A stretch of DNA of 64,000 nt, taken from contig MNCI01007893.1 in assembly GCA_015680685.1 (NCBI GenBank), positions 118,268 to 182,267 of the forward strand. The letters run 5' to 3'. Position 1 is the stretch's first letter. Each line of letters starts with the position of its first letter. Both the position numbers and the translations under genes were made by a program. This document shows, piece by piece, positions 45,373-58,452 of the stretch. The notes beneath the pieces were generated by a model, which made no database searches, had not been told where the DNA came from, and saw only the letters and a program-made list of their open reading frames with translations. Source of the stretch: Gnetum montanum (Eukaryota > Streptophyta > Gnetopsida > Gnetales > Gnetaceae).

Positions 45373-47300
45373 ATCATATTTTCCTTCTTTAAATAATAAC
45401 ATATCTACAATGTTAATCCCTTATACTTTATTAAGAAGTAAGTATTATTTGAAAACAAACATCGTTTCTTACTCTTCATGTACTTCCATTCAAAAAATAG
45501 TGGTAGATCATCATTAGGAGTATGGTTATGTTAAAAATGATCCTTTGAAGCTCTTGTGTTTAGACTTATTAGTGAAGCATTTCCTACTTTATTAGAGCAT
45601 GTATTTTATGATTTATAAGTCACAAGTTTAATCCCATATGATATACTAATTTGACATCATTATGTTTCTAAGTTATCATAAAGAATAATGTTGATTATAT
45701 TTCTTATATGTACTTCTAGTTAAACTACACCTAAGATATATAGTCCAATTTGAACTGTATAACTTAGCATTACCTACCAAATTTTAACTTATAAGTTAAA
45801 GCTTTCAATTCAAGAGCCTTACCACTAAGATAACACCTTATTGTTTTGATCCCCTTTTTTGTTTAAACATGCAAGAATTATAGATCAAATGTTCATAATC
45901 TTATTTATATGGTCTTCATTATATTATTCCATTATTATCCTCCTCATCCTATTTATCATACTCCTTTGACTTCTTAAGAGAAGGATACTATATAGTTTTT
46001 TAGCTTCATTAGGTTCATGACTAATAAAATTTTATTACAAAGCAAAACTTTCCTAGGATTTATGAAGTTGATTTAATATTTGAATTTTAAGCTTATTTTT
46101 TAAGAAACCATACACAACATCTACTTCTTTTGTCTCAATTATACATTACAACCACAAGTAGTGTTATGAGCTTCACATTATCATTAGAGGTAATAGACAT
46201 GAACTTAAGATTAACAATCTAATCCTTCCCACTCAATGCGTTATTTTCTTTCAAGTTGATTTCAACTCCAGATGGTTTAACCACATCATTTTTTTTGCAT
46301 ACCAAAATAAATAGAAATATATACCAAGAAAATAAAAAAAGTTGGTGATATATGTTGTTGATGTTTCCAATAACAAGTAGAACATATTTGGATGAAGCAG
46401 GTCTAAGCTTGCAATACAAAACCTCTCTGTCACCATTTGTGGTTTTTTTTTCTTTTGTACTTTGCATATATATCATGCTACATGAGTTAGCATGGTCCAT
46501 CATTTTTATGCTAAGTTGGAAGGAACTATGGTAGAACCCTAAATGTAAAGAAGTTAAAGTAAAATATTGAATACTTTCCTGAAAATAAATGATTGAATAA
46601 AGGGCTATGATAGAACACAAGTGTAAAGAACTTGAAGTATACTTTGACAAGAAGATTAAAAGATTAAATAATGTGAATAGAAAAGCCTAAATTGTTAAAC
46701 ATTTATCACTACTTTTTATTATACTAGAGAAATTTTGAGTTTAGATTGTCACTCAAAACTATATCATTTAGGTAGGAGGTTTAGAATTAAAAAGGTAACC
46801 TCTTTATTAAAAAGTATATCCAAACTTAAACAAAAGCCTTATAACTTAAAAACCAATCCTTACCCCTATAAAATTCCTAAGTATATTTATTTATATTATA
46901 TTGATGCACTGAAACCATGCCACAATGTAGCTAAAGTGTAGTGTAGAACCCACAAGTATGTAGCATAGTTTGAAAAATCATATTAGATTGGAAAATCAGG
47001 GACTCTTCACAAAGATCAAATCAAAAAATCATATTTAAAATTGGTAAAAATTATATATCAAATGGGAATAAATTATAAAAATTATAAAAATACTTTGAAA
47101 ATAATTTTTTAGAAAATTCATTTTATTTTTTATAAATAATATAATGATTAATATGTTTATAAAAAGAGTTTCAAGTTGAAATTAACTCTTAGATCTAACT
47201 TTTAAAGAAAAGAAGGGAAAAAATGCAATAATGAATCCTTGTTTTTAGTGTTTTATAAAGTCTTGAAATATTAAAATATATTTTAATCTAAATAACAAAC
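45373..47300. other. No recognised gene; AT-rich
   Basis: A 143-codon frame (46650-46219, minus) and a 68-codon frame (46735-46941, plus) occur, but neither shows a known motif, and the low GC content makes chance frames of other lengths common. No match to the LTR families here is seen. Confidence 0.35.
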
Positions 47301-47304
47301 TCAT

Positions 47305-47650
47305 GTAGAGAGTCTACTAGGTTTTGTTTTCTTCTTTGGTCATCCTCTCTTTTGAGTTAGAGCTGAAGAAGATCCAGGAAGATCATCAATTTCTTGACTA
47401 TCAGTATACTCCTTAAAAAAATCTATCTCCTCAATCAGTGCTTTATCATAATCAAAATCAGCTTGAGTATGCATGAAAAATTCATCATCTTCATCTTGAT
47501 ACTTTTCCTCATCAAGTTCCTCTAACTATGATAGTGTTTGAGGCATTGATTGTGTTTTATTTCTTTGTCTCATAATTTTTGGTTGTTCTTCATCTTTATC
47601 TTCTATACCATCCACCGCTATTGTTTTGTGGGAGTTTTGTTTAAAGAATC
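47305..47650 (-). pseudogene. Acidic protein remnant ending in an AT-hook-like motif
   Basis: Minus-strand frame without a Met start, reading DEEQPKIMRQRNKTQSMPQT, then LEELDEEKYQDEDDEFFMHT, QADFDYDKALIEEIDFFKEY and TDSQEIDDLPGSSS. It ends KRG-PKKKTK, in which a CGA-to-TGA change breaks an RGRP-like AT hook or nuclear signal. One other stop looks like CAG to TAG. It could be the end of a DNA-binding or hAT-type transposase-related protein, but I cannot name the family. The unusual composition is maintained over about 110 residues, so I take it as a real decayed coding segment. Confidence 0.5.
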
Positions 47651-48638
47651 ATAATAGTTTTCAATTTTTTTTTGAAATTTCCATATTCATAAGTCCAATG
47701 TCTAAATTTTAGATGAAGAACAAATAAATTATTTTAGTAAATTGTCAAATTGTATCAATAAATTTCCCAATAAAATTGATAAATCAATAAAAGAAGTTTT
47801 TATAAAATTTTGTTAATTACAAGTGCTACAATTAATTGTACAATTGCAATTTATCACATAGAGGAACACAAAAATTGAATCAATAGAATAGAAAAAATAT
47901 TCCAATATGATTTCATATGAGAAGCCTTTGTTGAGTGTTATTGATCACAAATTTTGTGATCAATCACAAACTTTTGAATCATTACTACATAGTGGAGCTC
48001 ATGAATTAACACGTAAGCATGTACATAAATGCCATCATGTCTATTTTCCTAATAAGTATCCTTAATCTTTACATGTAAAGATGATGGTTCAAAGCTAAAA
48101 GTATTTGTTAGAATGTATCCTTATGGTTTATGCCTTGAGATGATGGTTGAAAGCTAAAAATATTTGTTAGAAAGTATCATTAGCATATGTCATGAGAAGT
48201 ACATCATAGGAATGCTTAGTCATATTAGTCGTTATTGACATTGAAATTGTAGCTTTATTATATTTAAAGATTCACAAGATCTGCTAGAGAGATGTTACAT
48301 TTTCATAAATAAAGATAAATTCCACCATGTACAAATGGGGAGAATGGGTACAACGAAAAAAAAATCATTAAGTTTTTTGGTGTAACATTATAAGGCTATC
48401 TTAAATGGGTAGTCAAAACACAAAAAAGAAACACATGTAATTCATCTTCAAGAGCTCTAGACTTGCACGACCTACTACACATACACTCTTCTTGCAAGAG
48501 TTAAATATAGCTTTCACTTTCAATTTTTAGACGATGTGAACTTAACTGAAGCTTGTTGATAGCATTTTAATAATTGATTGAAAGATTACCTAAGAGATAG
48601 TGAACGTGTGCATCTACTTTATTAAATATAATGTGATA
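47651..48638. other. No recognised feature; AT-rich
   Basis: No coding signal, LTR or tandem repeat was recognised before the left end of element D. A short partial duplication around GATGATGGTT(C/G)AAAGCTAAAA (about 48080 and 48140) is the only structure noticed. Confidence 0.35.
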
Positions 48639-49522
48639 TGATGAGTGGAGTATCCAACACCCAACCATATGAGATATGACTATTCATGCACAATCCTGGT
48701 CAAACTCCATAAATAAGGCAATGTGATTATGCAAGTAATTGATTAGAGTTCATGATCATTGTCTTCCCACATGAGCTAGTAAAAACAATTCATATGGTTT
48801 AACTCATAATGAAGTATATGATAAATGATGTTATATTGGCCATTGGACTCCTAGCTAACATGAAATAAATGAAGTGGTTTCTAAATCTAAGTGCCAGTAA
48901 ACAAATCTAATCTAGCCTATAAGATGAGCATCTAGTCTTTACCTTCCATTCACACCTTGGACTTTATGTAACTACTAATAGGATTACCAAGTACCACACT
49001 ACTAGTTGTATCAATTGATAGTACTACTATGTTACCAAGTAGTTACACTTAAGTGCTTGAGATCATTGATACTCATTTCACTTAACAATAGTAATTAAAA
49101 AATCCATTGAAAGTAAATCATTAACTAATGAAAATCATGAACATTAATCTAAGTGAAAACAATAAAGACTAAGTGATGCTACAATAATGTAGAGTAATCT
49201 TGATCTTTATTTTTGAGCATGTAATGTGTTCAAGTACATCACACTTGAATAAAGACTCTGTTCAATTACAACACATTACACTGTGGGCATACACTATGAA
49301 GTGCTAAGTACTAAAATCAAGTAAACAAGCTAACAAAGTTTAGTTACTATGGGATGAATACCTTCTTCAAACAATGCACCTAAGTGTTATATTTATAGGT
49401 CTTGCACATGTCAATGATATCAAATATCTAACATTGTATCATGGGTTCCGATATTAGGGATTTGATATCACAGCTTTGATATGGGATGTTGATATTGTAG
49501 CCTACAAAATAATGATTTATCA
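48639..49522 (-). repeat. 3' LTR of element D
   Basis: It matches 57577-58451 closely (for example TTGGCCATTGGACTCCTAGC in both). Sense start TGATAA, end CTCATCA. U3 contains GATATC/GATATT motifs at 49420-49500 upstream of a CTATAAATATAAC TATA box (about 49391-49403). Confidence 0.88.
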
Positions 49523-49538
49523 TACCCCCACAACTAAC
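49523..49538 (-). other. Polypurine tract of element D
   Basis: Sense GTTAGTTGTGGGGGTA directly before the LTR start, identical in its core to A. Confidence 0.7.
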
Positions 49539-49730
49539 TTAAAATCCATCCTCAAGTTAAAACAAAATGACGATAGAGTTCCTTACAAAATTTGAAGGTA
49601 GATTGACATGACATTGACTGCTATATACATGACTCATAAATGTTGTAGTGGAGTTTACAAAAATGACACATTTCATAATATGACATCTTTACAAAATAAA
49701 TAACAAAATCTAGTAGAGCTTAATCCAGTC

Positions 49731-51929
49731 TTAAGTTGTTCTAGGTAATGATGACTCTTCCATTAGTTGCTTTTCTCTATCATCAAGGTTTTGAAATTTA
49801 TATTGGTATAGAAGGTCCTGAAGTTTTTCTTCTTCCATTCTAGAATCATGCATTGTCCATGCTAATGAACCTCTCATGCTTCTTTGCCTCATTCTACCAT
49901 GTGCTGATTTCAATTGTTGATTTCTATATAATAGCATGTATCCCCTCCATAGAGAGGGTTCTATTTTCTCTTGCAAAGTGGCTCATTTCCTGGTTGATCC
50001 TTATTAGTTTCTCTCTCAAGTAATGAATACTTTCTTCTATAATGTTTTTCTACTTTTCTACTATGATTAACCTCATGTTGTTAGTAGAAAGTTGTTTGTT
50101 TTATTCTTGTATAGTGGTAAGTGTCTTCACATGTGTATACAACTATGCTTTAGCTACAGAGACATTCCATATTTCTTTCTCCTTCTCATCTGTCAATTGC
50201 ATGTTTTACTTAATTAATTTGTTGGTCTACTCTATTTTGAATTACTCAATCTTGCCAAGTATAACAAATTATGTGGGATCTCTCCTTTCAACTCTTAAGC
50301 CTGTGAGCTCTTCTTGTAGTTTCAGAATCTCTATTTCTACATGCTTTCCCCTTGTTTCTGCCATGACCAATGTTTCTTTAGTGGAAATTAATTCTAACTA
50401 CACTACAATAACATCACTTGAAATGTCAAAGAGTGTTGTCATTACCTCTCTTGTTTGCAATAATTGATCAAGTGCATTCCCATGATATGCAGGAGTCATT
50501 GAGGTTTCAGCTAGCATTTGTGCATCTTTAGCTTTTGTAAGTTCTGTTAGTGGTACAATATGTATATTGAATGACTCTTTGATGTGATCAATGATCAACA
50601 TTGTTGCTCTAGCTACATCTTAGTGCTACAGTATCACTACTATGGCTCCCTCTTCTATCTTTAGTACGACTTGGAATGATGTAGCATTTCTAGAGATCTG
50701 CTGTAACTACACCTCTCCTCCTAACTACCATGAAATATGTCCACTAGTGGGATCAGCTGAAACTATGGGTCTTATGGCACTATCAATGAGTTTGTACAAA
50801 TTGGTCTCTTCTTTCGTTTCCCAACTAATTGTTTCTACAATCTACTGCAAATGGCTCATTGATAATTGATAGTCCTATGGTCGCAACAACGATGGAACAT
50901 ATGGCTATTGCTACCCTTACTATTGGCTTAAGGAACTACTTATTGATCTTGTCATTGCTCTTGCTCTTAATCTTATTCTTTTTCTAGTTCTTGTTCATTA
51001 CCATGATCATTGCTTGGTGGTGCTAGTTTTAGCAACTTGGCATATGAAACATTCTGGGCTCTCTTGGAAATCTCATTAGTGTATCCCAAAATTCTAGCTC
51101 ACTTAAATAATTTCATGATAAGGTAAGGGAATGGTGGTGTTAGCTTCTATGCCTTTCTTTCTTCAAATTGCTGATGAATCTCCATGAAATAGAGTTGTGC
51201 AAGGTTGACATTGTACTTGCCCATCAGAATTACACTTCCTCTAGCCACATAAGTTAATAATTGATTGAGTCCTTTTGTTGGGAATAGATACAAGGTACCA
51301 ATTTTAAAGTATATCCTCTCCTATAGAGTTAGTTCATTGCAGCCTTTTTCTTCTTTGCCATAAGCTTTTTTCAACCATAGCTTTCTAGTTTTAAGATTAG
51401 ATCAAGTGGATAGATATGCTAACCTTACCCCTTCATTTGGCATATTCAAAGTTTTTTCTATTACCTTAATTGAGAATGAAACTAAAATTCCTTCAATATT
51501 TACTGTAGTATCCTCTTCCTTATTGTGGAAAAATTGGTATGTTTCCCCAAGATACCATTCACCACTTTATAATAGAATTTGTCATAGTGATGATGCCTAG
51601 AGTTGTGTCTTAACCACTTTAGGGACAAATGTCATGAATGGACCAAAGTTCATTTCCAGGATAATTTTGGTTAATATGGATCTTTCTTGGATGACTTGGA
51701 GGAAATCCAATGACAATGTGAGGCGTTGTCCTTGCTCTTGTAGTCTTATTGCCTCTCCTTGGACCAATTGTCCCATAGTAGAAGTTTCTTGATGAATGCT
51801 AAATAATTGGGATTCTTGATCCTTGTGTCCTGGGTCTTGTCCTCCAGTTTGGCCTCTTCCTTGGCTTCTTGGTCATTTTCTTGCTCCTTATGGGGGTCCT
51901 CCTTGTGCTTCTCCTCTTTTTGGGGCCAT
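49731..51929 (-). pseudogene. Third ORF (post-integrase), element D
   Basis: About 733 codons, MAPKRGEAQGGPP at the start and EESSLPRTT before TAA at the end, as in A and C. Recognisable blocks are LTLSLDFLQVIQE, EMNFGPFM, SGEWYLGETYQFF and NIEGILVSFSIKVIEKTLNM. Another stretch, LLTYVARGSVILMGKYNVNL followed by PFPYLIMKLF, resembles the putative plant transposon protein domain. The coiled-coil part is shortened: ARENRTLSMEG and STIEISTW are kept, then it jumps to the C-terminal end. Stops and shifts are common. Confidence 0.7.
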
Positions 51930-52215
51930 CTGTAATCATTAAGGTTTCAAAACTACTATGGTGTTTCCATGTATTCTTACTCATATCCTTAGTTTCATTA
52001 AGTTCTTAGTTTATCATTATTGTAAATTTAGAAGAATTTTTAAAAGGTTATCCCATAGGTGTTAGGATTCTTAAAATTCTTCACAATTATTCATTTTCTC
52101 CTTATGTATTCCTTGCTTATATTGATGGTTATGGTTCCTTAGGAACATTATGTAAGTGTTTTAGCATTAGTAGGATTGATTTATTCTTAAAACTTTTAAC
52201 TTTCTCTTCATACTT

Positions 52216-52325
52216 NNNNNNNNNNNNNNNNNNNNNNNNNNNNNNNNNNNNNNNNNNNNNNNNNNNNNNNNNNNNNNNNNNNNNNNNNNNNNNNNNNNNN
52301 NNNNNNNNNNNNNNNNNNNNNNNNN
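52216..52325. other. Assembly gap of 110 N
   Basis: A run of N in the leader between D's internal promoter-like module and its third ORF. The true length is unknown. Confidence 0.95.
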
Positions 52326-52394
52326 AGAGGTCTTTTCTACATAAGAAAATTGGAAAAATATCCCTTGCATCAAATGAGAAAGAATGAAAAATTT

Positions 52395-52500
52395 TCTAAG
52401 TCTTGCTGATAAATATAGATTTTGAGGAATCTGATATTAGGGATCCAACATCAAGAATTGATATCAGGAGACCCAATAATAAAGCCTTAGAAAAATCATA
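52395..52500 (-). promoter_or_regulatory. Internal U3-like promoter module, element D
   Basis: On the sense strand CTGATATCAATTC and CCCTAATATCAG lie upstream of a CTATATTTATC TATA-like box (about 52407-52418). The 12 bases GATATTAGGGAT (52433-52444, plus strand) are identical to 49450-49461 in U3 of D's 3' LTR. The box is about 483 bases (including the N gap) upstream of the third-ORF start. Confidence 0.5.
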
Positions 52501-52792
52501 TTTTAGAAGGATCTAATTGGAAAAATTAATTCTTTTGGATGTTTGGAAGGTTTTAAGGTGGCTCAAAGGGTTTGGATGATCAAAATATGCATAATTTTAT
52601 AAAAAATTTATCATTTGAAGTTCATAGAGAAGGAATCTTACGCCAAAAAAATTCATAAATTGGATGAGAAGGGTAACAAATTCATATTTGTAGAACTGAT
52701 ATTTTGAAATGATATGGAAAATGTTTATTTTTTTTTGGAATTTTTTTGATGATGTGGAATTACTTGGCAAGTATAAGATACACCAATTATAC

Positions 52793-54040
52793 AAGTGGGT
52801 CCTCCCTAAAGTAAGCTCTAGCCCTTAGTGCCCTTGTATAACCATGCCTAAAATTGTCCTTAGTTACTTAAGGAGTTGAATGTAATCAATAACTGTTTAT
52901 TAAAACACACATGTTAGTATCATCAAATTGGGAAAATAACTCTATGTTACACAAAATCATAAGTTATGATTATTCAAATAGTGAGATGAAATGGGTTTAG
53001 AAGGGATTGCAAAAATCGAGATGTGAGCTATCCTACCATAGGCATAATGAATTCCTATGTTTTATTAGTGGTTAAGATAATCATTAGCCTTTCTTTCCAA
53101 GATTCAAACCAAGTCCAAACTACATCTAGTGACATTGCATCATTTCATTTCTTGGAGGCCGATCGTAAGACTATCAATGTTACAAGGAGTATTTTCACTT
53201 GGCATATTGTCCAAGGGAGGAGTTTTGTTTATGGAAGTTTATTTTTATTTTTACATTCTTGAGAAGCCACCTACCTTTAGGCATGGGTAACATTTCTTTC
53301 CAATGGGATCCCTAAGAATTTATTCTATACTCTTTGTATTTATTTATTTATTTATTTTGTGTCAACCTTTTTAAGGTAGCACTTATTTTACTCTTAGTTC
53401 CATTTTTTGTTAGATCTACAAGGATATAATACAACCTTAGTAACATGATAGAACTTCATAATAATAATCCAAAAAGAATCCACAAATCCCCTTGATGTCA
53501 CACCCTTTTTATTCCCCCTTGGTTCTTCACTTTTCTATCATGCCATAATGATCACAAGTTTATTCTTAGTTGTATGATGGAAAAGAATATCATTATGGTC
53601 ATTGTAAGAACTTCTTATTAATGGAATGGATGGATGGATGATGTGAGCTCATTGTGCAAATAAGCATTTTCTTATGACTTGATAATATAGAGAAATATTC
53701 ACTTTATTGGATCACATCTTTCCTGCATTTGAATGTGTCTTATTTGTAGTCAAATTATTTATAAAGAGTTTAAAAACAAAGTATAAAAGAAATGGAAAAC
53801 ATAGTAAAAATTATGAAAAATAAAGAATGAAAATATTAAAAGAATGGAAAGTATGAAAGAATATAAAAAATTGAAGAAATGGAAAAGTATAAAAGAATAA
53901 GGAAATATCAAAGAAAGTAAAAACATGGAAAGAATTGTAAAACAAAAAATAGAAAAATCACCTGTTAATTCTAAAGTCAAAGTAAATTATCTCCCCCACG
54001 ACTATTCTCATGGGTGAGTATTTGGTAAATGTTTTCTAAA
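52793..54040 (-). repeat. Post-integrase non-coding module, element D copy
   Basis: Shared blocks: AAGTGGGTCCTCCC (52793), GGATGGATGGATGATGTGAGCTCA (53628) and the A-rich AAAGTATAAAAGAA stretch (53775-53960). The GGTGTG/CACACC part is worn. A TTTATTTATTTATTTATT run lies at 53338. Confidence 0.6.
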
Positions 54041-54439
54041 TCTCCTGGGTCATACACTATAGATGGTTCACCTATCATCTGTAGTGATGTAACTTTTCTA
54101 TCATTATCCCATATAATCTTGATAGTAGTGAAGTTATGATCATCTAAATCTTTATTCTCTCTCTTTTTGTATATGATTATGAGTTAATTATTTCATTTTT
54201 GGGCTCTTAGTTGGATTCATCTTCTTAGTTTGGGAATTTGTAAGTTTTTCAAATGTTTTCATGCATTTATTAGACAATTTTTGGTTCTTACTTAGTGGCC
54301 ACATGTTTCCTTTTGGTTTGGTGGTCTCTGCTCTTTTGGTTGCACACACTAATTATTTATTATTGTTGTTGTGGACTACAATGGTAACTATGTTAACATT
54401 CTAAAGTGTCAGTTCATTATTTCATCCTTTACTTTTAGC
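54041..54439 (-). other. Deletion-scar region of element D
   Basis: About 400 bp between protease and the post-integrase module, where A has about 3.2 kb of pol. I see no RT, RNase H or integrase motif here in any frame. Short Lys/Asn-rich frames with stops are all that is visible. Confidence 0.6.
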
Positions 54440-54830
54440 CGTTATGCATGGAATTCAATATGTGTGTATGGATTCATGTGCATCTTCCTTAGAAATATCA
54501 ACTAAAAAATCTCTCATACTTAGCTTAGTGTTAATTGTGTTAAGCCATGCCCTCCCCATGATCATTGGAAATTCCTTATTAACATCTTTTACATAGATAA
54601 TCAAAATGTCTACTAGATATGACCACCCATTGACAGGGATCACTACATTGTTTATCTACACCAAAGGAATGGTGTAGACTAATTTGCAAGCTCCAACCTG
54701 ATATTGCATTCTTTCAACAGTGGTAGGTTCCATGCTTGATATGTTTTGTAGGAAATCAAATTCACCTTGAAACTTGAGTCTAACAAAGCTTTGCATAATA
54801 AATTCCTAGCTATTCATATATAAAACAAAG
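54440..54830 (-). pseudogene. Aspartic protease, element D
   Basis: Active site KALLDSSFKVNLISYKTYQA (D-S-S in place of D-[ST]-G). The C-terminal part is open (54643-54455): MIPVNGWSYLVDILIIYVKD, FPMIMGRAWLNTINTKLSMR and VDISKEDAHES. A frame change lies between the two halves. Confidence 0.8.
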
Positions 54831-54849
54831 GAATTCCTAGATCAATTCT

Positions 54850-57437
54850 CTTCTTAGGGAGTGGTCCTACCTTGATCCATTCTATGATGATTTCAGTAAG
54901 CATGACAACTTATATGTTTGGGCTTGATGATGATGGAAGCTTGTCAATAGTGAGAAGATCTATTTTAGGAGAAGATGGTTTCAATGAAGCTCCAATTCTA
55001 ATAGCCTTCTTTAGACTAGTCCTGAAGAAAGGACATTTCTTTATTTGGCCCTTAGCATTACAAGTGAGATCTTCCACTTGTATACTTACTACATTTGCAG
55101 CTTTCCTCTACTATGGTTGTGATGACAACTCTCCTTGCATTACAACTAGTGGCATTGGTGGCAAAGGATTTGGATTGGAATTTGGAAAATCAATTTCTTG
55201 TGGATGCATGTACGAGGCTGAATTGGCCCTTGGTGGCATCACTTGATGGTATTTTGGTAGATAATACTATGGATTTTGAAAAGTAGCATTTACTAGAGGG
55301 ATAGGTCATTGGACATAGTATACATAAGGGTTAGGTTGCTAATATAAATATTGTTGACAAGGCAGTGGCATGGCCCACACTTAAGGTTGTCACCATTACT
55401 GATGGTATTGCTCCTGCAACTGTGGCAAGGCTCCACTAGGATAGTACATTAGTTGAGGTTTCTATATATAGTAACCTTGAGGATAAGGTAATTGTTTGGG
55501 CATCTATTTCTAAACAAGTTTGGGGTTAAGTGCATATGCCCCTATTTCTTGCATATGTGTCAAACTGGACAACAGCTTTTAGGATGTTCATACTGATACA
55601 TAATACAACCTTTGTCATTTGTAGAGCTAGTATTTAAGACCTCAACTACTGAAGAAACTTTGTCTTTGCATCTAAGTTCTCTCTTCTTTCATCTTTTCCT
55701 TTTACAAAGGCTTTCTCTACTCTTTCCTCCACAATCTTTAACACTATTGTACACCTTTCATTAACTGAATCCCACATTTTTTCTACCTATGTAGTTACAT
55801 CGCTAGCAGGTTTTTTGATTGGTAGCATCTCTTTTTGGATAACCTAGTCCAAAATTTCTTTCTCTTGGGTATCACACACCCATGCATCTCTCTTATGGAT
55901 TCATGGATCTCTATTGTATACTTTAACTGATTCCCACTTTTTGACTTCTTCTTCTTCTTTGGCCACTTGGTTGACAAGTCTTTAAATCCAATGGATGGTT
56001 AGTTTTGATAATCTTCCTTAAGCATAAACCCCAAGGGTCTCTCTTGTTTTTCTTTGTAGCCATCTATGATGTGCCTAATCTATTCCTTTAATGAAAATCT
56101 ATGGCTGGACATCTGTGTAATAGTGAATAATATCTACCCATTAATGCATCAAGGGTTTCATGAGTTTCTTGTTTCCAATTCTAGATTTTTTTTCTTAGAT
56201 TTAACACTCATGAATAGGCCTAGTATTTATCATTAAAGAATTCAAGCATGGTACTCTAGCATCTGATGGATTCAGGTTCCAATGACCTATACCAACTTTT
56301 CACTTCCTTCATAAGTGTTCTAGGAAATAGTTTCAATTTCTGCTAATCACTCTTTATGTTTTGAAGGGCATAGGCATTGTTGAATGCTTGAAGGTGATGT
56401 TAGGGATCAACGTTGTCACCTTCAAATCATGGCATATTATTCATGTCTAGCTATTTGATTTGGATATCTCTCACATTCCTAGTCGGTATGTAGACAACTT
56501 CTTGAATATTTATCATACTTCGGGTTCCCATAAGGGGTTCATCATCATGGTCAAGTTAGTATGCTCTGTTGTAGTGGTGGCCCCTTCTATGCTCATGTCT
56601 CTCTTGATCCTCTCTTCTATCTCTTCTTCTCCTTCTTTCATGCTCTCCATCTTCTAAATTAGAGCGCCTTGAATATCTATCATGATGACCATGAGTTTTC
56701 ATTTCATCCCTATCAGAGTCTTAGTACTTGTGCCTTCTCCTATTAGAGTTCTTTGATGATCGTGATGAGGCAAATGAGGTGGCAGTAGAATGATGTTAGT
56801 TGGTTATCCTTTCATGGCTCTTGTATGTCTCTTCTTAAGGTTTAGCATGATCCCTTAGCCTAGAGTCTCACTTGTATCTTGAGTTAGTAGCCTCTCTCTT
56901 GTGTGTCTCTACCAACGTAGAATGAAGTTGGGCTTTGACAAGTTCCTCTAATCTGTTGATAGGTGTCTTTGAAGGCTTCTTATGGTTTTAGTGGAGTTGT
57001 TCTAAAATGAATTGATTAACATCAAGTTCTTCTATGACAATAGAAGTGTTATTTTTCTTTCATTGGTTGTGTATATGTTTGATGTCTATGGTAGCATCTC
57101 TTCTCCTTTTCTCCTTGGTGAGTTCATAGGGTCTAGTCATGTGTTGAGTCACATGATACCCTTCCTAGATTTGGTCCAAATGCATTTCCCTTAAAGTAGT
57201 TTGTAACATGTTCAATGCTACACATTTTGGAGGAAAGACTATGTTTCCTTGCATGTCTCTCAACCTCATTTACTTGTCTTGATGAAAGATGAAAATAAAG
57301 TCTAGATGCTATAGATCAATGTGAGCATAAGTGATTCGTATTTGCATTAGGATTCCCCATTCTTCTTCATTAATAATTCTATCACTACTTCTGCTTGTCT
57401 TCTTGGAAAGTGATGGTTGATAATTATGTGAAGCAAT
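54850..57437 (-). pseudogene. Gag polyprotein, element D
   Basis: Order as in A: an N-terminal block with FIFHQDK and GNIVFPPKCVALNMLQTTLR (about 57210-57320), a charged Arg/Ser/Asp-rich part (56550-56900), capsid (about 56080-56340), then the knuckle CIMYQYEHPKSCC (about 55570-55610; second Cys to Tyr). A Pro/Gln/Tyr-rich linker (55100-55500) leads to protease. The start is not certain; 57437 marks the beginning of recognisable similarity. Confidence 0.75.
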
Positions 57438-57557
57438 ATTACAATTTTTAGATAGTCTGAGTTAAAAGTGTGTTTTACTTATGTTTTTTGGATTTGACTT
57501 TAAGTATTAGATACAACAAACTTTGAAAAATTAATTACTTAGCATAACACTAACCTA

Positions 57558-57575
57558 TCCCCAACAACGACACCA
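57558..57575 (-). other. Primer-binding site (tRNA-Asp type), element D
   Basis: Sense strand TGGTGTCGTTGTTGGGGA, one base from the LTR. It differs from the tRNA-Asp complement only by transitions. Confidence 0.8.
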
Positions 57576-57576
57576 A

Positions 57577-58451
57577 TGATGAGTATTCGAGTATCCAACA
57601 CCCAACCATATGAGATATGAGTTTTCACACAAAATCCTTGTTGAATTTTATAGATAATACAATGTTATTATGCAAGTAATTGATTAGAGTTCATGATCAT
57701 TGTCTTCCCACATGAGCTAGTAAAGATGATGTGTATGATTTAACTCAGAATGAGTTATATGATAGATAATGTTGTATTGGCCATTGGACTCCTAGCTAAC
57801 ATGAAGTAAATGTAGTAGTTTCTAAATCTAAGTGTCAATAAACAAATCTAACTAGCCTATGCAATAAGCATTGAGTCCTAACCTTCCATTCACACCTTGG
57901 ACTATATGTAACTACTATTGAGATTACCAAGTACCACACTATTGGGCATACCAAGTTATGATACTACTAGGTTATCAAGTAGCTATACTTAAGTTCTCGA
58001 GATTATTCATACTCATTCTACTTAATGAAAATAATTATAAATTGCATTAAAGTAAATCATTAACTAATTAAAATAATAAACATTAACCTATGTAAAAACA
58101 ATAAATACTATGGGATATTGCAATGATGTAGAGTAATCTTGATCTGTATTTCTAGGCATGTAATATGTCCAAGTACATCACACTCAAATAAAGACTTCGT
58201 TCAATTACAAGACATCACACTATAGGCATATACTACTAAGTGCTAAGTACTAAAATCAAGTAAACAAATTGATAGAGTTTAACTACTACCTTGTTTTAAC
58301 AGTGCACCTAAGTGTTATATTTATAAGCCTTGCACACATTAGTGATATCAAATATCCGACATCATATAATGGGCTTTGATATTGGGGATCTGATATCTCA
58401 GCTCTAATATTGGATGCTTGATATCATAGCCTACAAAACCATGAATTATCA
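57577..58451 (-). repeat. 5' LTR of element D
   Basis: 875 bp, start TGATAA at 58451 and end CTCATCA at 57577 on the minus strand. TATA box GGCTTATAAATATAAC at 58315-58328 and GATATC/AATATC motifs at 58340-58440. Its outer end lies one base from the outer end of G's LTR. Confidence 0.88.
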
Positions 58452-58452
58452 T

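Larger units (their letters stand above)
48639..58451 (-). mobile_element. Element D: gag-protease-ORF3 LTR element lacking pol core
   Basis: Minus-strand element with LTRs 57577-58451 (875 bp) and 48639-49522 (884 bp). From right to left: LTR, primer site, gag, protease, about 400 bp of unclear sequence, post-integrase module, internal promoter-like module with a 110-N gap, third ORF, purine tract, LTR. RT, RNase H and integrase are absent and no gap lies where they belong. No clear target duplication is seen (TGATA on the left, TTGAT on the right). It is likely a non-autonomous derivative. Confidence 0.85.

Noticed and set aside
9750-45377. ATCAT on both sides of element E as a target duplication
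   Set aside because: E's 5' LTR lacks its first bases, so the left ATCAT cannot be a true insertion flank; probably chance.
46219-46650. 143-codon minus-strand frame in AT-rich DNA
   Set aside because: No motif, no conserved neighbour and biased Leu/Ile/Ser content typical of chance frames.
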